Positions 45,474 to 57,069 of a stretch of 64,000 nt of DNA are shown here, piece by piece. How positions within the stretch are numbered: position 1 is the stretch's first letter; every line of letters begins with the position of its first letter. This DNA is from Mycobacterium sp. 852002-50816_SCH5313054-b. Lineage in GTDB: Bacteria > Actinomycetota > Actinomycetes > Mycobacteriales > Mycobacteriaceae. Location of the stretch: NCBI RefSeq assembly GCF_001667185.1, contig NZ_LZIC01000097.1, positions 1 to 64,000 of the forward strand, written 5' to 3'. A model generated the notes under the pieces. That model searched no databases. It was given only the letters and a program-made list of their open reading frames with translations, and was not told the origin of the DNA. A program made the translations under genes and the position numbers.

Positions 45474-46032
45474 CAGGCTTAACCGACGGAAATTGGGCGG
45501 AGAGCACCCGCCTTACCCGTCGCAGTGGGGTCGGCGACCGTTGCGCCACGGACAGGATGACCGCGCCCTCCACCGCGGCAACCGCGGTGGTGGCCAGATC
45601 GGCGGCCGCCGATCGCTCGACGCCGGCTTCGCGGAGGAGCTGGGCCAGCAGGCCCTCCCATGTGCTGAAAGCCGCGGCCGCGGAGTCGGCGGCGCCGGGC
45701 GCCTCCGCGCGGCCCAGCGTCGCCGCGACGATCGGGCAGCCCGCCGAGTAGTCACTGTCGGCCAGCATCGCTTCCCACCTCTGCAGGAAGGCCGCCACCG
45801 CGCGCGCCGGATCGGCGTCTTGGACGCTGGCCTCGAGGACGGCGGTGAGCTCGGCGCCGGCGGCGTCGGTGGCCGCCTGCACGAGTTCTGGTTTGCCGCC
45901 CGGGAAGTTCAGATAGAGCGTGCGGCGCGCCAGGCCGGAGTGGTCGAGCAGCGCCGACACGCTCGCGCCGGCGACCCCGGCGGTACGAACCAGCGCAATT
46001 GCGCTGGTAATCAAGCGCTCCCGTGCAGACAT
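45466..46032 (-). CDS. TetR-family repressor (YxaF/LmrA-like)
   Basis: The protein has 188 residues. Helix-turn-helix: ERLITSAIALVRTAGVAGASVSALLDHSGLARRTLYLNFPGGKPELV. The C-terminal block with DYSAGCPIVAATLG is the type seen in LmrA/YxaF-like TetR proteins, which sense hydrophobic compounds. It is divergent from the deazaflavin-type nitroreductase at 46147 with a 114-base gap that holds two copies of a GGTAGACCGAT palindrome. It is very likely autoregulated and represses the reductase gene. Confidence 0.88.
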   Translation of the reverse strand: MSARERLITSAIALVRTAGVAGASVSALLDHSGLARRTLYLNFPGGKPELVQAATDAAGAELTAVLEASVQDADPARAVAAFLQRWEAMLADSDYSAGCPIVAATLGRAEAPGAADSAAAAFSTWEGLLAQLLREAGVERSAAADLATTAVAAVEGAVILSVAQRSPTPLRRVRRVLSAQFPSVKPVR

Positions 46033-46069
46033 CGACCGTCCTCACACTCCCGTTCAGCACCCACTTGCG

Positions 46070-46087
46070 GTAGACCGATTATTCTAC
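46070..46087. promoter_or_regulatory. TetR operator candidate 1
   Basis: GTAGACCGATTATTCTAC is an 18-base imperfect dyad with arms GTAGA and TCTAC. It lies 38 bases upstream of the TetR start on the minus strand. It shares GGTAGACCGAT with the second copy at 46105. Confidence 0.55.
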
Positions 46088-46104
46088 TAGATTGGCCTCG
46101 AACT

Positions 46105-46124
46105 GGTAGACCGATCGATCTACC
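46105..46124. promoter_or_regulatory. TetR operator candidate 2
   Basis: GGTAGACCGATCGATCTACC is a 20-base dyad with arms GGTAGA and TCTACC. It lies 23 bases upstream of the nitroreductase start. Together with 46070-46087 it makes a tandem pair, one near each divergent gene. Confidence 0.6.
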
Positions 46125-46146
46125 TCGACAGGACCGGAGGCTTGCG

Positions 46147-46608
46147 ATGTCGAGCGACGCGGCTGACCCCAGCACCACCCGGCAGGCCGTCCGGAAGTTC
46201 CGCAGGGAGCGCCTGATCGGTCGCTACCTCGCCAATCCCGCCGTGGCTTTGCTCGGTCGCCTCGGCATCCGGACGACGTTCGCGACCGAACTCGAAACGA
46301 CCGGACGGAAATCCGGGGCCCGTCGCCGCGTTCCGGTTTCGGCCAACTTCGACGATGAAGGCGCCTGGGTGATTTCCCAGCACGGGCGACGCTCCGGGTG
46401 GGCCCTGAACATCGCGGACGACCCTAAAGTGCTCATCCGCCAACGGAACCGGTGGCGTTCCGGCATCGCCCGGTTCGAACCCGATGACGATCCGGCGAAG
46501 CGGGCCAGCACCTTCGCGACATCGCGGCTGCTGTCACCGGTCGTCGCCGCAACTTTCCGCGCCCTGCAGTCCGACCCGATCAGCGTCCGGATCGACTTCA
46601 CGGACTGA
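46147..46608 (+). CDS. Deazaflavin (F420)-dependent nitroreductase family protein
   Basis: The protein has 153 residues. TTGRKSGARRRVPVSANFDDEGAWVISQHGRRSGWALNI is the F420-binding beta-barrel pattern of the Ddn family; NIADDPKVLIRQRNRW follows. Members reduce quinones or nitro drugs with F420H2. GGAGG lies at the usual distance before ATG 46147. It is controlled by the divergent TetR gene (45466), with palindromes in between, and is followed immediately by a long hairpin. The natural substrate is unknown. Confidence 0.88.
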   Translation: MSSDAADPSTTRQAVRKFRRERLIGRYLANPAVALLGRLGIRTTFATELETTGRKSGARRRVPVSANFDDEGAWVISQHGRRSGWALNIADDPKVLIRQRNRWRSGIARFEPDDDPAKRASTFATSRLLSPVVAATFRALQSDPISVRIDFTD

Positions 46609-46612
46609 CACC

Positions 46613-46674
46613 GGCGAGCAGACACAGAATCGCACGAGAATAGTCTTGTTTATGCGATTCTGCGTCTGCTCGCC
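46613..46674. repeat. Long stem-loop between convergent genes (22-base arms)
   Basis: Arm 46613-46634 starts GGCGAGCAGAC and pairs with arm 46653-46674 at 21 of 22 positions around an 18-base loop (46635-46652). It lies between the convergent nitroreductase and cobN stops. It could terminate transcription from both sides, although no run of T follows, or be a copy of a dispersed intergenic repeat. I cannot check other copies from this window. Confidence 0.7.
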
Positions 46675-46686
46675 AACTTACGGCGG

Positions 46687-50262
<3,576 letters not shown>

Positions 50263-50265
50263 CCA

Positions 50266-51018
50266 TCATTCGTACCGCAGGGTCGCCGCGATGCGAGCGG
50301 CGACCTCGCCGGCCACCTCGAGCCCCCGTCCGCCCCGCGCGGGCTCGTAGCGGTCCGCGACCGGGTCGTAGTCGGCGCCGGCGATCGAGCCGTGCTCGGC
50401 GCTCAGCTCCACCAGCTCGACGGGCCAACCGATCCGCAGGAGGTCGGCGGCGAAGGCCCTGCTCGCGGCCACCGGCACGGCGTCGTCGGCGAGGCCGTGC
50501 AGCAATGTGAACGGCGCACCGATGCGGTCGGCGGACAGCATGTCGCTCGGCGGCCGACCGGAGATCGGATCGGGGACCATGAAGGCGCCGGCCAGGCAGA
50601 CCGTATGCGCCAGGGTGAGGTCGAAGCGCGCGGCATCGAGCGTCAGACCCGCGGCGGCGCACCCGCCCAGCGACCACCCGGCGAGCACGAGGGCGGCGTC
50701 GGTTGCGAAGTTGCGGGCGAAGTCGAGCGATCGCAACAGGTCAGCGCGTCCGCCGTCGTCGGCGTGCGAATTCCAATCGGGCGCCACCACCGCCGCGCCG
50801 CGGTCGGCGAGCATGCCGGCCAGGGGGCGGACGGCGGCGCGGGCGTCGGTCTGCATGCCGTGCCACAGCAAGACCGTGGGCTGGGATGAGTCGCCGAACA
50901 CGTCGACCGAACGCCCCGGGGCGTATTCCTCCGTCCTCACGGGAACGAGTGTGCCCGGGGTGACGTGGATCCAATCGCGCCGAACGTATACCGGCGCGGA
51001 AATTCGCGCGAACATCAC
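50266..51018 (-). CDS. Alpha/beta hydrolase
   Basis: The protein has 250 residues; the internal GTG 50943 (VRTEEYAPGRSVD) is a plausible later start. The nucleophile elbow is LAGWSLGG, the acid lies in HGLADDAVP and the base in AEHGSIAG, with TVLLWHGMQ near the N-terminus. It is an esterase/lipase-like fold of unknown substrate. It ends 3 bases before the cobN start and is divergent from the SDR at 51051 with only 32 bases between starts. Confidence 0.75.
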   Translation of the reverse strand: MMFARISAPVYVRRDWIHVTPGTLVPVRTEEYAPGRSVDVFGDSSQPTVLLWHGMQTDARAAVRPLAGMLADRGAAVVAPDWNSHADDGGRADLLRSLDFARNFATDAALVLAGWSLGGCAAAGLTLDAARFDLTLAHTVCLAGAFMVPDPISGRPPSDMLSADRIGAPFTLLHGLADDAVPVAASRAFAADLLRIGWPVELVELSAEHGSIAGADYDPVADRYEPARGGRGLEVAGEVAARIAATLRYE

Positions 51019-51050
51019 CGTGGATGCACGCTTGGCGCAACACTGTGGTG

Positions 51051-51872
51051 ATGAACGTCTCCGGAAAAACAGTGGCCGTCACCGGCGGTGCCCGAGGGAT
51101 CGGCCTGGCCATCGCCACGGCGCTGCATGGATCGGGCGCCAAAGTCGCCATCGGGGACATCGACGAGGCGGCCGTGCGGGAGGCCGGCACCCGGTTGGGG
51201 CTGACCGTGTGCCGCCGATTGGACGTGACGGACCGCGCATCCTTCGCCGGCTTTCTCGACGCCGTCGAGGACGAGCTGGGCCCCCTTGACGTGCTGGTGA
51301 ACAACGCCGGGGTCATCGCCGCGGGCAGCGCGGTCGACGAGCCCGACGACATCACCCAGCGGGTGCTCGACGTCAACATCGGCGGCGTCATCCTGGGCAC
51401 CAAGCTGGCCGCGCAACGGATGATGCCGCGCGGGCGCGGTCACATCGTCAACATCGGGTCGATGGGTAGCGTGCTGCCGTGCGCCGGGATCGCCACCTAT
51501 TGCGCCACCAAGCACGCGGTGCTCGGGTACACCGACTCGGTTCGCATGGAGAACCGTGGCCGCGGCGTCCACTTTTCGACGATCATGCCGACCCTGACCA
51601 ACACCGAAATGATCGCGGGTGTCGGGCACGCCCGGGGCTTCAGGAACGCCGAGCCGGAAGACGTCGCCCGGGCCGTCGTCGGCGTGATCGCCAAACCGAA
51701 ACGGCGCGTGGTCGTTCCGCGTTCGATGGGCATCATGGCGTCGGCGCAGCGACTGATGCCGCAAGGCATGGCGGAGGCGATCGGGCGCGCCGTGGGCACG
51801 GACCGCGTCTTCACCAGCGACCTGGAAACCGACAAGCGCCAGGATTACGCGCGGCGGACGGGAACGTCCTGA
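51051..51872 (+). CDS. SDR family oxidoreductase
   Basis: The protein has 273 residues. It contains VTGGARGIGLAIATAL, NNAGVI, SMGSVLPCAGIATYCATKHA (Ser, Tyr, Lys) and a C-terminal extension without the usual DGG end. The C-terminal VVPRSMGIMASAQRLMPQGM resembles SDRs of fatty-acid or ketone reduction in mycobacteria. ATG 51051 is preceded in frame by two GTG codons; it is chosen because MNVSGKTVAVTGG is the usual beginning. It lies 3 bases before the convergent monooxygenase. Confidence 0.85.
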   Translation: MNVSGKTVAVTGGARGIGLAIATALHGSGAKVAIGDIDEAAVREAGTRLGLTVCRRLDVTDRASFAGFLDAVEDELGPLDVLVNNAGVIAAGSAVDEPDDITQRVLDVNIGGVILGTKLAAQRMMPRGRGHIVNIGSMGSVLPCAGIATYCATKHAVLGYTDSVRMENRGRGVHFSTIMPTLTNTEMIAGVGHARGFRNAEPEDVARAVVGVIAKPKRRVVVPRSMGIMASAQRLMPQGMAEAIGRAVGTDRVFTSDLETDKRQDYARRTGTS

Positions 51873-51875
51873 CGC

Positions 51876-53333
51876 TCAGGTGGTACGCACGTCGAAATCG
51901 GCGAGCCGGGGTTCGCGCAAGAGCTCACGATGGGTCTCCGGTGCCCACGGGAACAGCTCGGGCAAGCCATCCTTGCCGAGGTACCAACTGCTGCACCCGG
52001 TGACCCAAATCGTCTGCGGCATCGCGGCTTTCATGCTCTCGTTGTACTCCTTGGTGGCGGCTTCCGTCGGCGCCGCGGCGCGCACCACGCCGTCGCGCAA
52101 CTGCTTGATCCACCACATCACGTAGTCGGCCTGGTCCTCGGCGATCGGTACCAGTGACTGGTTGCCGATCGGTGAATGCGGGCCCATTAGCATGAACAGA
52201 TTCGGGAACCCCGGCACCGCGACGGACCGGTACGCGATCGGGCCGTCCGCCCAGGCCTCGTCCAGGGTGAGGCCGCCCTCCCCGATCACCTCCAATGGGC
52301 GCACGTAGGCGCGGGCGTCGAAGCCGGTGGCAAAGACCAGCAGGTCCACTTCGTGCAGGTTGCCGTCGGCGGTGACGATGCCGCGGGGCTCGATGTGGTC
52401 GATCGGCTCGGTGACCACCTCGACGCCGGGCTTTTGCACGGAACGGTAGAAATGGCCCGCCATGACCTGCCGCTTGCACATCGGTTGGTAGGTGGGGGTG
52501 AGCTTGGCCCGCAGTTCCGGGTCGCGCACCGAAAGCCGCAGGTTCAAGTGACATTCGGCCTGCACCAGTCGGCGCTGCCACCCCGGGCGGATCGGCGCAC
52601 GGCCCAACACATACCGGACGAAAAATCCCCAGAAGCGATACGGCACACCGTTCAGCGCGGGCCACCGGGCTAGCGCCGCTTGGGTCAGCTTGGAGTAGCG
52701 CGGGTTAGGCAGCGGGTAGATCCACTGGGCGGTGCGCTGAAAGATCTTCAATTGCCGCACCTTGCCGCCGAGTTCCGCGGTGATCTGCACGCCGGTCGAG
52801 CCGGTGCCGATCAAACCGATCCTCTTGTCCGGCAGCGAAACGGAGTGGTCCCAGCGGGCGGAATGAAATGCCGGTCCGGCGAACGTGTCCCGCCCGGGGA
52901 TCTCCGGATAGCGAGGCACTCGCAGGACGCCGGTCGCGGTGACGAGGACGTCGAAAGTCTCCTCGCCGTCGGGGGTGGTCAGCCGCCAACGCCCATCGTC
53001 GTATCGGGCTGCGGTGACGGCGGTACCGAACCGGATGTGCGAACGGATGCCCCGTTCCTCTGCCACCCGCTGGAAATACGCATGGATCTCCGGGCCCGGC
53101 GGCAGCCAGTGCGACCAGCCGGGGTTCGGCCGGAACGAGTAAGAGTAATAGCGCGACGGCACGTCGCAGGTGAGCCCGGGATACGTGTTGTCGCGCCAGG
53201 TGCCTCCGACGTCGTCGGCTTTCTCGAAAATGGTGAACGAGTCGATGCCGGCGTCCTGCAGTTTGGCGGCCATGCATATGCCGGACATCCCGGCGCCGAT
53301 GATCGCGACCTTCAGTGGGCGCTTCGGCGTCAT
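51876..53333 (-). CDS. Flavin-containing (Baeyer-Villiger type) monooxygenase
   Basis: The protein has 485 residues. The first nucleotide motif is IIGAGMSG (FAD), the second IGLIGTGSTGVQ (NADPH), and the Baeyer-Villiger fingerprint FAGPAFHSARWDHS agrees with FxGxxxHxxxW(P/D). It oxidises a ketone to an ester, or hydroxylates, with NADPH and O2; the substrate is unknown. ATG 53333 is taken because MTPKRPLKVAIIGAG is the usual beginning. It lies 74 bases downstream of the FAD-SnoaL gene on the same strand and probably shares its transcript. Confidence 0.88.
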   Translation of the reverse strand: MTPKRPLKVAIIGAGMSGICMAAKLQDAGIDSFTIFEKADDVGGTWRDNTYPGLTCDVPSRYYSYSFRPNPGWSHWLPPGPEIHAYFQRVAEERGIRSHIRFGTAVTAARYDDGRWRLTTPDGEETFDVLVTATGVLRVPRYPEIPGRDTFAGPAFHSARWDHSVSLPDKRIGLIGTGSTGVQITAELGGKVRQLKIFQRTAQWIYPLPNPRYSKLTQAALARWPALNGVPYRFWGFFVRYVLGRAPIRPGWQRRLVQAECHLNLRLSVRDPELRAKLTPTYQPMCKRQVMAGHFYRSVQKPGVEVVTEPIDHIEPRGIVTADGNLHEVDLLVFATGFDARAYVRPLEVIGEGGLTLDEAWADGPIAYRSVAVPGFPNLFMLMGPHSPIGNQSLVPIAEDQADYVMWWIKQLRDGVVRAAAPTEAATKEYNESMKAAMPQTIWVTGCSSWYLGKDGLPELFPWAPETHRELLREPRLADFDVRTT

Positions 53334-53407
53334 GCAATCACCTGACCTCTCGTTGGCCTGCACGCTACGCCGGTCGGGTCGGCGTAGCGACAGGTTCCAG
53401 CCACCGA

Positions 53408-55189
53408 CTACCCGGTCGCTACCCGCTTGCTGCCGAACACGCGTTCCTGCATGGCGGTGTCGCCGAACGAGTGGGCCTTGACGACCTTGCCGTCGCGGAA
53501 CTCGAACACATCGGCTTCGTCGGCGCTCTCGTCGCCGGCGGTGACTCGGGTGAGGACCATGACGACGTCACCGTCGGCCAGGTAGCGCTGTGTATCGACC
53601 TTGGTCGCCTTCTCCGACAGCCGCATGAACAGTTCGGTCAGCTCGTTTTTGCCCCGATACGTCCCGCCAATCATGCTGTCGCCGTTGATGGTCCACTCGG
53701 CCGAGTCGCTGAAGACATCCAACGCCGCTTCCAGGTCACCCGCGGTAAATGCCTCGTAGCCCTTCTTCGTCACCTCGATGTTGTCGTTCGACATCTGAAT
53801 TCCCTTCTCTTCCTTGTGGTTAACTTCGGCCTCGGCTGTCAGGCTGCCGCAGGACCGGCGGCCCCGGGCTCGGGCGACGCGCCGCAGAATCGACGGACGG
53901 AACAACCGGCCCGGCGGGTCGACCATCGCCGTGACCCGCATGAACTGCCCGGCGACCACCGGGTCGACCTCGACGGCGGTCAGCACCCGCTCCAGGAAGG
54001 CGTTGCTGATGCGCATCGACATCGGCCTGCGCCCTTGCACTTCGGGAAGGGCCAAGTCGGAACCCGCGGCGGTCTGCCAGGCCACCCGGACGGTTTTCGC
54101 CGACGAGCGGAAGAAGCGTCGCGGCAGGCCACGATCCCCGCGGAGCAGGCAGTCGCGCAGCACCGTCGCCTCGATCGCGGCGATCGTCATCCCCTGCCCG
54201 TAGATGGGATTGAAGCTGCACACCGCGTCACCGACCACCAGCAGGCCATCGGGCGTGCGCCGCATCTTGTCGTAACGCCGCCAGCGGTTCGAGGGCACGC
54301 GATGGTGTACCACCCCGCCCAGCGGTTCGGCCGCGCGCAGCGCGTCCAACACGTGTGCAGGCACGAAATCCTCGGCGTATTCGATCATTTCGGCGGTCTC
54401 ACCCGGCGGCTGCAGCCCGGCCATGGCTCCGACACCGAACATCCAGGTGTCGTTTTCGTTTCTGATCAAGCCGAACATCTTGGGCCGCCCGGGCTCGGGG
54501 AAAAGGGCGATCATGTGTTGGCGGATCGCGCCGGGCTCCAGGCGCAGCAGCTGACACGCGTAGGCGAGCTGCACCGTCACCTCGTCCTCCCGCGGACGGC
54601 CGTAGCCGAGTTCCTCCAAGAAGACCGGCATCCGAGACCCCCGGCCGGTCGCGTCGACCACGAGGTCGGCGGGAAGCGCCTTGCCCCGCTCCAGGACGCG
54701 GTCCACGACCCTGGCCCCGATGACGCGGTCGCGGGTCGGCGTGGTGATCAGGCCGACCACGTCGTGGCATTCGAGGAACGTGATGTTGGGAAACGACTTC
54801 ACCCGCCGGCGCACGTTCCATTCCAGCAGCGGCCGGCTCGGGAAGAGAACCACGGGCGGATTCGGCGCCCTGCCGGATCGCGGGGTGGTGTGCCCCCCGA
54901 CCGATATCGACACCTTCGAAAAGTCGCCGTCATCCCAGATGCCGGCGCCATTGGCGGTGAGTTCGTCCACGAATCCGGGGAACAGTTCGTCGAGAACCTG
55001 CGTGCCGCGCGCGGCGAGGGCGTGGATCAGCCTGCCCTGCGGAACGCCGCGGCGGTTGATGGGATGGAGGGGCAGGATGTCTCGCTCGATCACCGTGACC
55101 CGGTCGTAGAAGTCGGCGAGCACCCGGGCGGCCAACAGGCCGCCCATGCTTGCTCCCAGCACCACCGCATGACCACCGCGCTGTTCCAT
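53408..55189 (-). CDS. FAD-dependent monooxygenase fused in frame to a SnoaL-like domain
   Basis: The protein has 593 residues. Residues 1 to about 460 are a p-hydroxybenzoate hydroxylase/epoxidase-type flavoprotein: VVLGASMGGLLAARVLA, VVDATGRGSRMP and the FAD-phosphate motif GDAVCSFNPIYGQG. The last 128 residues from Met466 (MSNDNIEVTKKGYEAFTAGD) form an NTF2/SnoaL-like cone. The joint, NHKEEKGIQM, looks like a translated intergenic spacer: it encodes AAGGAAGAGAAGGGAATTCAG in front of the Met codon. No stop separates the halves, so this is a natural fusion, or two genes joined by loss of a stop, or a single ORF with an internal start. The substrate is unknown; SnoaL-like domains often act as isomerases or hydrolases of oxidised products. 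Confidence 0.8.
   Translation of the reverse strand: MEQRGGHAVVLGASMGGLLAARVLADFYDRVTVIERDILPLHPINRRGVPQGRLIHALAARGTQVLDELFPGFVDELTANGAGIWDDGDFSKVSISVGGHTTPRSGRAPNPPVVLFPSRPLLEWNVRRRVKSFPNITFLECHDVVGLITTPTRDRVIGARVVDRVLERGKALPADLVVDATGRGSRMPVFLEELGYGRPREDEVTVQLAYACQLLRLEPGAIRQHMIALFPEPGRPKMFGLIRNENDTWMFGVGAMAGLQPPGETAEMIEYAEDFVPAHVLDALRAAEPLGGVVHHRVPSNRWRRYDKMRRTPDGLLVVGDAVCSFNPIYGQGMTIAAIEATVLRDCLLRGDRGLPRRFFRSSAKTVRVAWQTAAGSDLALPEVQGRRPMSMRISNAFLERVLTAVEVDPVVAGQFMRVTAMVDPPGRLFRPSILRRVARARGRRSCGSLTAEAEVNHKEEKGIQMSNDNIEVTKKGYEAFTAGDLEAALDVFSDSAEWTINGDSMIGGTYRGKNELTELFMRLSEKATKVDTQRYLADGDVVMVLTRVTAGDESADEADVFEFRDGKVVKAHSFGDTAMQERVFGSKRVATG
53794..53808 (-). promoter_or_regulatory. Embedded ribosome binding site before the SnoaL-like domain
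   Basis: On the minus strand AGAAGGGA (53801-53808) lies six bases before an in-frame ATG (53792-53794), inside the fused reading frame. It is a better site than most in this window and could allow separate synthesis of a 128-residue SnoaL-like protein, 53408-53794. Confidence 0.55.
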
Positions 55190-55233
55190 TCCACGCTCCT
55201 GACCTGGACGAAATGGGGCAATCGCAGTGTCCG

Positions 55234-55250
55234 GCCCGGCGTTGCCGGGC
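55234..55250. repeat. Perfect 7-base-stem hairpin upstream of cobG
   Basis: GCCCGGC (55234-55240), loop GTT, GCCGGGC (55244-55250) lies in the divergent region between the FAD monooxygenase and cobG. No B12 riboswitch features surround it. It may be a local mRNA structure or an operator. Confidence 0.3.
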
Positions 55251-55316
55251 GGCTAGCGTAGTCGGCTACTCAACTGTCGCGGCCGGCCCCTTGCCCGGCG
55301 GTCGTACGGTGTGGTG

Positions 55317-56438
55317 ATGGCCCGAGACCGCGCCACCGACGCCTGCCCGGGTGCGCTGCAGGTGCATCAGGCCGCCGACGGCGCGCTCGTGCGGGTCCGG
55401 CTGCCCGGCGGCAGCGTTTCCGCCACCCAGCTGGCGACGTTGGCGGGCGTCGCGACCGAGTGCGGCTCGGGCACGCTCGAGCTGACCGCACGGGGCAACG
55501 TGCAGGTGCGCGGCATCACCGACGTCACGGCCGTCGTGGAGGCGATCGCGGCCGCCGGGTTGTTGCCGTCGCCGACGCACGAGCGGGTCCGCAACATCGT
55601 CGCGTCACCGCTGTCCGGCCGGGTCGGCGGGGCCGCCGACGTGCGCGGGTGGGTGGACGAGCTGGACGCGGCGATTTGCGCCGAGCCCAGGCTCGCGGAG
55701 CTGGGCGGCCGGTTCTGGTTCAGCGTCGATGACGGCCGCGCCGACGTGTCCGGGCTGGGCGCCGACGTCGGCGTGCATGCGCTGGACGACGGCGTCGCGC
55801 TGCTGGTGACCGGCCGGGACACCGGCGTCCGGCTGGACGTCGGCGACGTGGCGCAGGCACTGGTCGCGCTGGCCGTGCGGTTCGTCGAGATCCGCGGAAA
55901 GGCTTGGCGCGTCAGCGAATTGGCCGATCTTGCCGACTTGCTGCCCGATGCGGACCTCAGCGCCGCACCGTTCCCGCCCGTCACGAAGGGCCCGGTGGGG
56001 TGGATCAACCAGCACGACGGCCGGGTGACGCTGGGCGCAGCGGTGCCACTGGGCGTGCTGCGCGCGCGGGTCGCGGAGTTTCTGGCCGCGCTCGAGGCCC
56101 CGCTGGTGGTCACGCCGTGGCGCTCGGTGCTGGTGTGCGATCTCAGCGAAGAGGTCGCGGACACCGCGCTGCGGGTGCTGGCGCCGTTGGGGCTGGTCTT
56201 CGACGAGAACTCCCCCTGGCTGAGTGTCAGCGCCTGCACCGGCAGCCCGGGGTGCGCGCACTCGACGGCCGACGTGCGGGCGGACGCCGCGCTGTCGCTG
56301 CAGGCGCCGGACGCGGCTCCCGGCGAGCACCGTCATTTCGTCGGCTGCGAGCGGGCGTGCGGCAGCCCGCCGGCCGGTCAGGTGCTGGTCGCCACCGGGC
56401 AGGGCTACCGACTGCTTCGCGACCAGCCCTTAAGGTGA
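55317..56438 (+). CDS. cobG: Precorrin-3B synthase CobG
   Basis: The protein has 373 residues, similar in build to one half of a sulfite-reductase-type protein. The C-terminal [16 protein letters not shown] and [15 protein letters not shown] carry the four cysteines for the [4Fe-4S] cluster, and [13 protein letters not shown] is the conserved N-terminal block. It oxidatively converts precorrin-3A to precorrin-3B with O2 in the aerobic cobalamin pathway. Starts GTG 55311, GTG 55314 and ATG 55317 are in frame; the ATG is used. First gene of the operon cobG-cobH-cobIJ. Confidence 0.93.
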   Translation: MARDRATDACPGALQVHQAADGALVRVRLPGGSVSATQLATLAGVATECGSGTLELTARGNVQVRGITDVTAVVEAIAAAGLLPSPTHERVRNIVASPLSGRVGGAADVRGWVDELDAAICAEPRLAELGGRFWFSVDDGRADVSGLGADVGVHALDDGVALLVTGRDTGVRLDVGDVAQALVALAVRFVEIRGKAWRVSELADLADLLPDADLSAAPFPPVTKGPVGWINQHDGRVTLGAAVPLGVLRARVAEFLAALEAPLVVTPWRSVLVCDLSEEVADTALRVLAPLGLVFDENSPWLSVSACTGSPGCAHSTADVRADAALSLQAPDAAPGEHRHFVGCERACGSPPAGQVLVATGQGYRLLRDQPLR

Positions 56439-56442
56439 GCGG

Positions 56443-57069
56443 GTGCTCGACTACATCCGCGACGCGGCCGAGATCTACCGGCAGTCGTTCGCGGCCATCC
56501 GCGCCGAAGCCGACCTGGCGAGATTTCCGGACGACGTCGCGCGGGTGGTGGTCCGGTTGATCCACACGTGCGGGCAGGTCGACGTCGCCGACCACGTCGC
56601 CTACACCGACGGCGTCGTCGCGCGGGCCGGCGCCGCGTTGCACGGCGGCGCCCCGGTGCTGTGCGATTCATCGATGGTGGCCGCCGGCATCACCACCGCC
56701 CGGCTGCCCGCCGGCAATCAGGTCGTATCGCTGGTCGCCGATCCGCGCGCGGCCGACCTGGCCGCACGCCGGCGCACCACCCGTTCGGCGGCCGGCGTAG
56801 AGCTGTGGGCCGAGCAGCTGCCGGGCGCGGTGCTGGCGATCGGCAACGCCCCCACCGCACTGTTCCGGCTGTTGGAGCTGATCGACGAGGGCGTATCCGC
56901 GCCGGCTGCCGTGCTCGGCGGGCCGGTCGGGTTCGTCGGGTCGGCGCAGTCCAAGCAGGAACTGATCGACCGTCCGCGCGGGATGTCCTATCTGGTGGTG
57001 CGGGGCCGCCGCGGCGGTAGCGCGATGGCCGCGGCCGCGGTCAACGCGATCGCGAGCGACGCCGAATGA
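56443..57069 (+). CDS. cobH: Precorrin-8X methylmutase CobH
   Basis: The protein has 208 residues from a GTG start 4 bases after cob[11 protein letters not shown] holds the proton-shuttling His (H41), and the VLCDSSMV and [12 protein letters not shown] blocks are typical. It moves a methyl group from C-11 to C-12 to give hydrogenobyrinic acid. The TGA overlaps the next ATG (ATGA). Complete and normal. Confidence 0.95.
   Translation: MLDYIRDAAEIYRQSFAAIRAEADLARFPDDVARVVVRLIHTCGQVDVADHVAYTDGVVARAGAALHGGAPVLCDSSMVAAGITTARLPAGNQVVSLVADPRAADLAARRRTTRSAAGVELWAEQLPGAVLAIGNAPTALFRLLELIDEGVSAPAAVLGGPVGFVGSAQSKQELIDRPRGMSYLVVRGRRGGSAMAAAAVNAIASDAE

Noticed and set aside
55190-55316. Cobalamin riboswitch upstream of cobG
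   Set aside because: No B12-box or multi-helix core was seen; only a 7-base hairpin at 55234-55250 is present.
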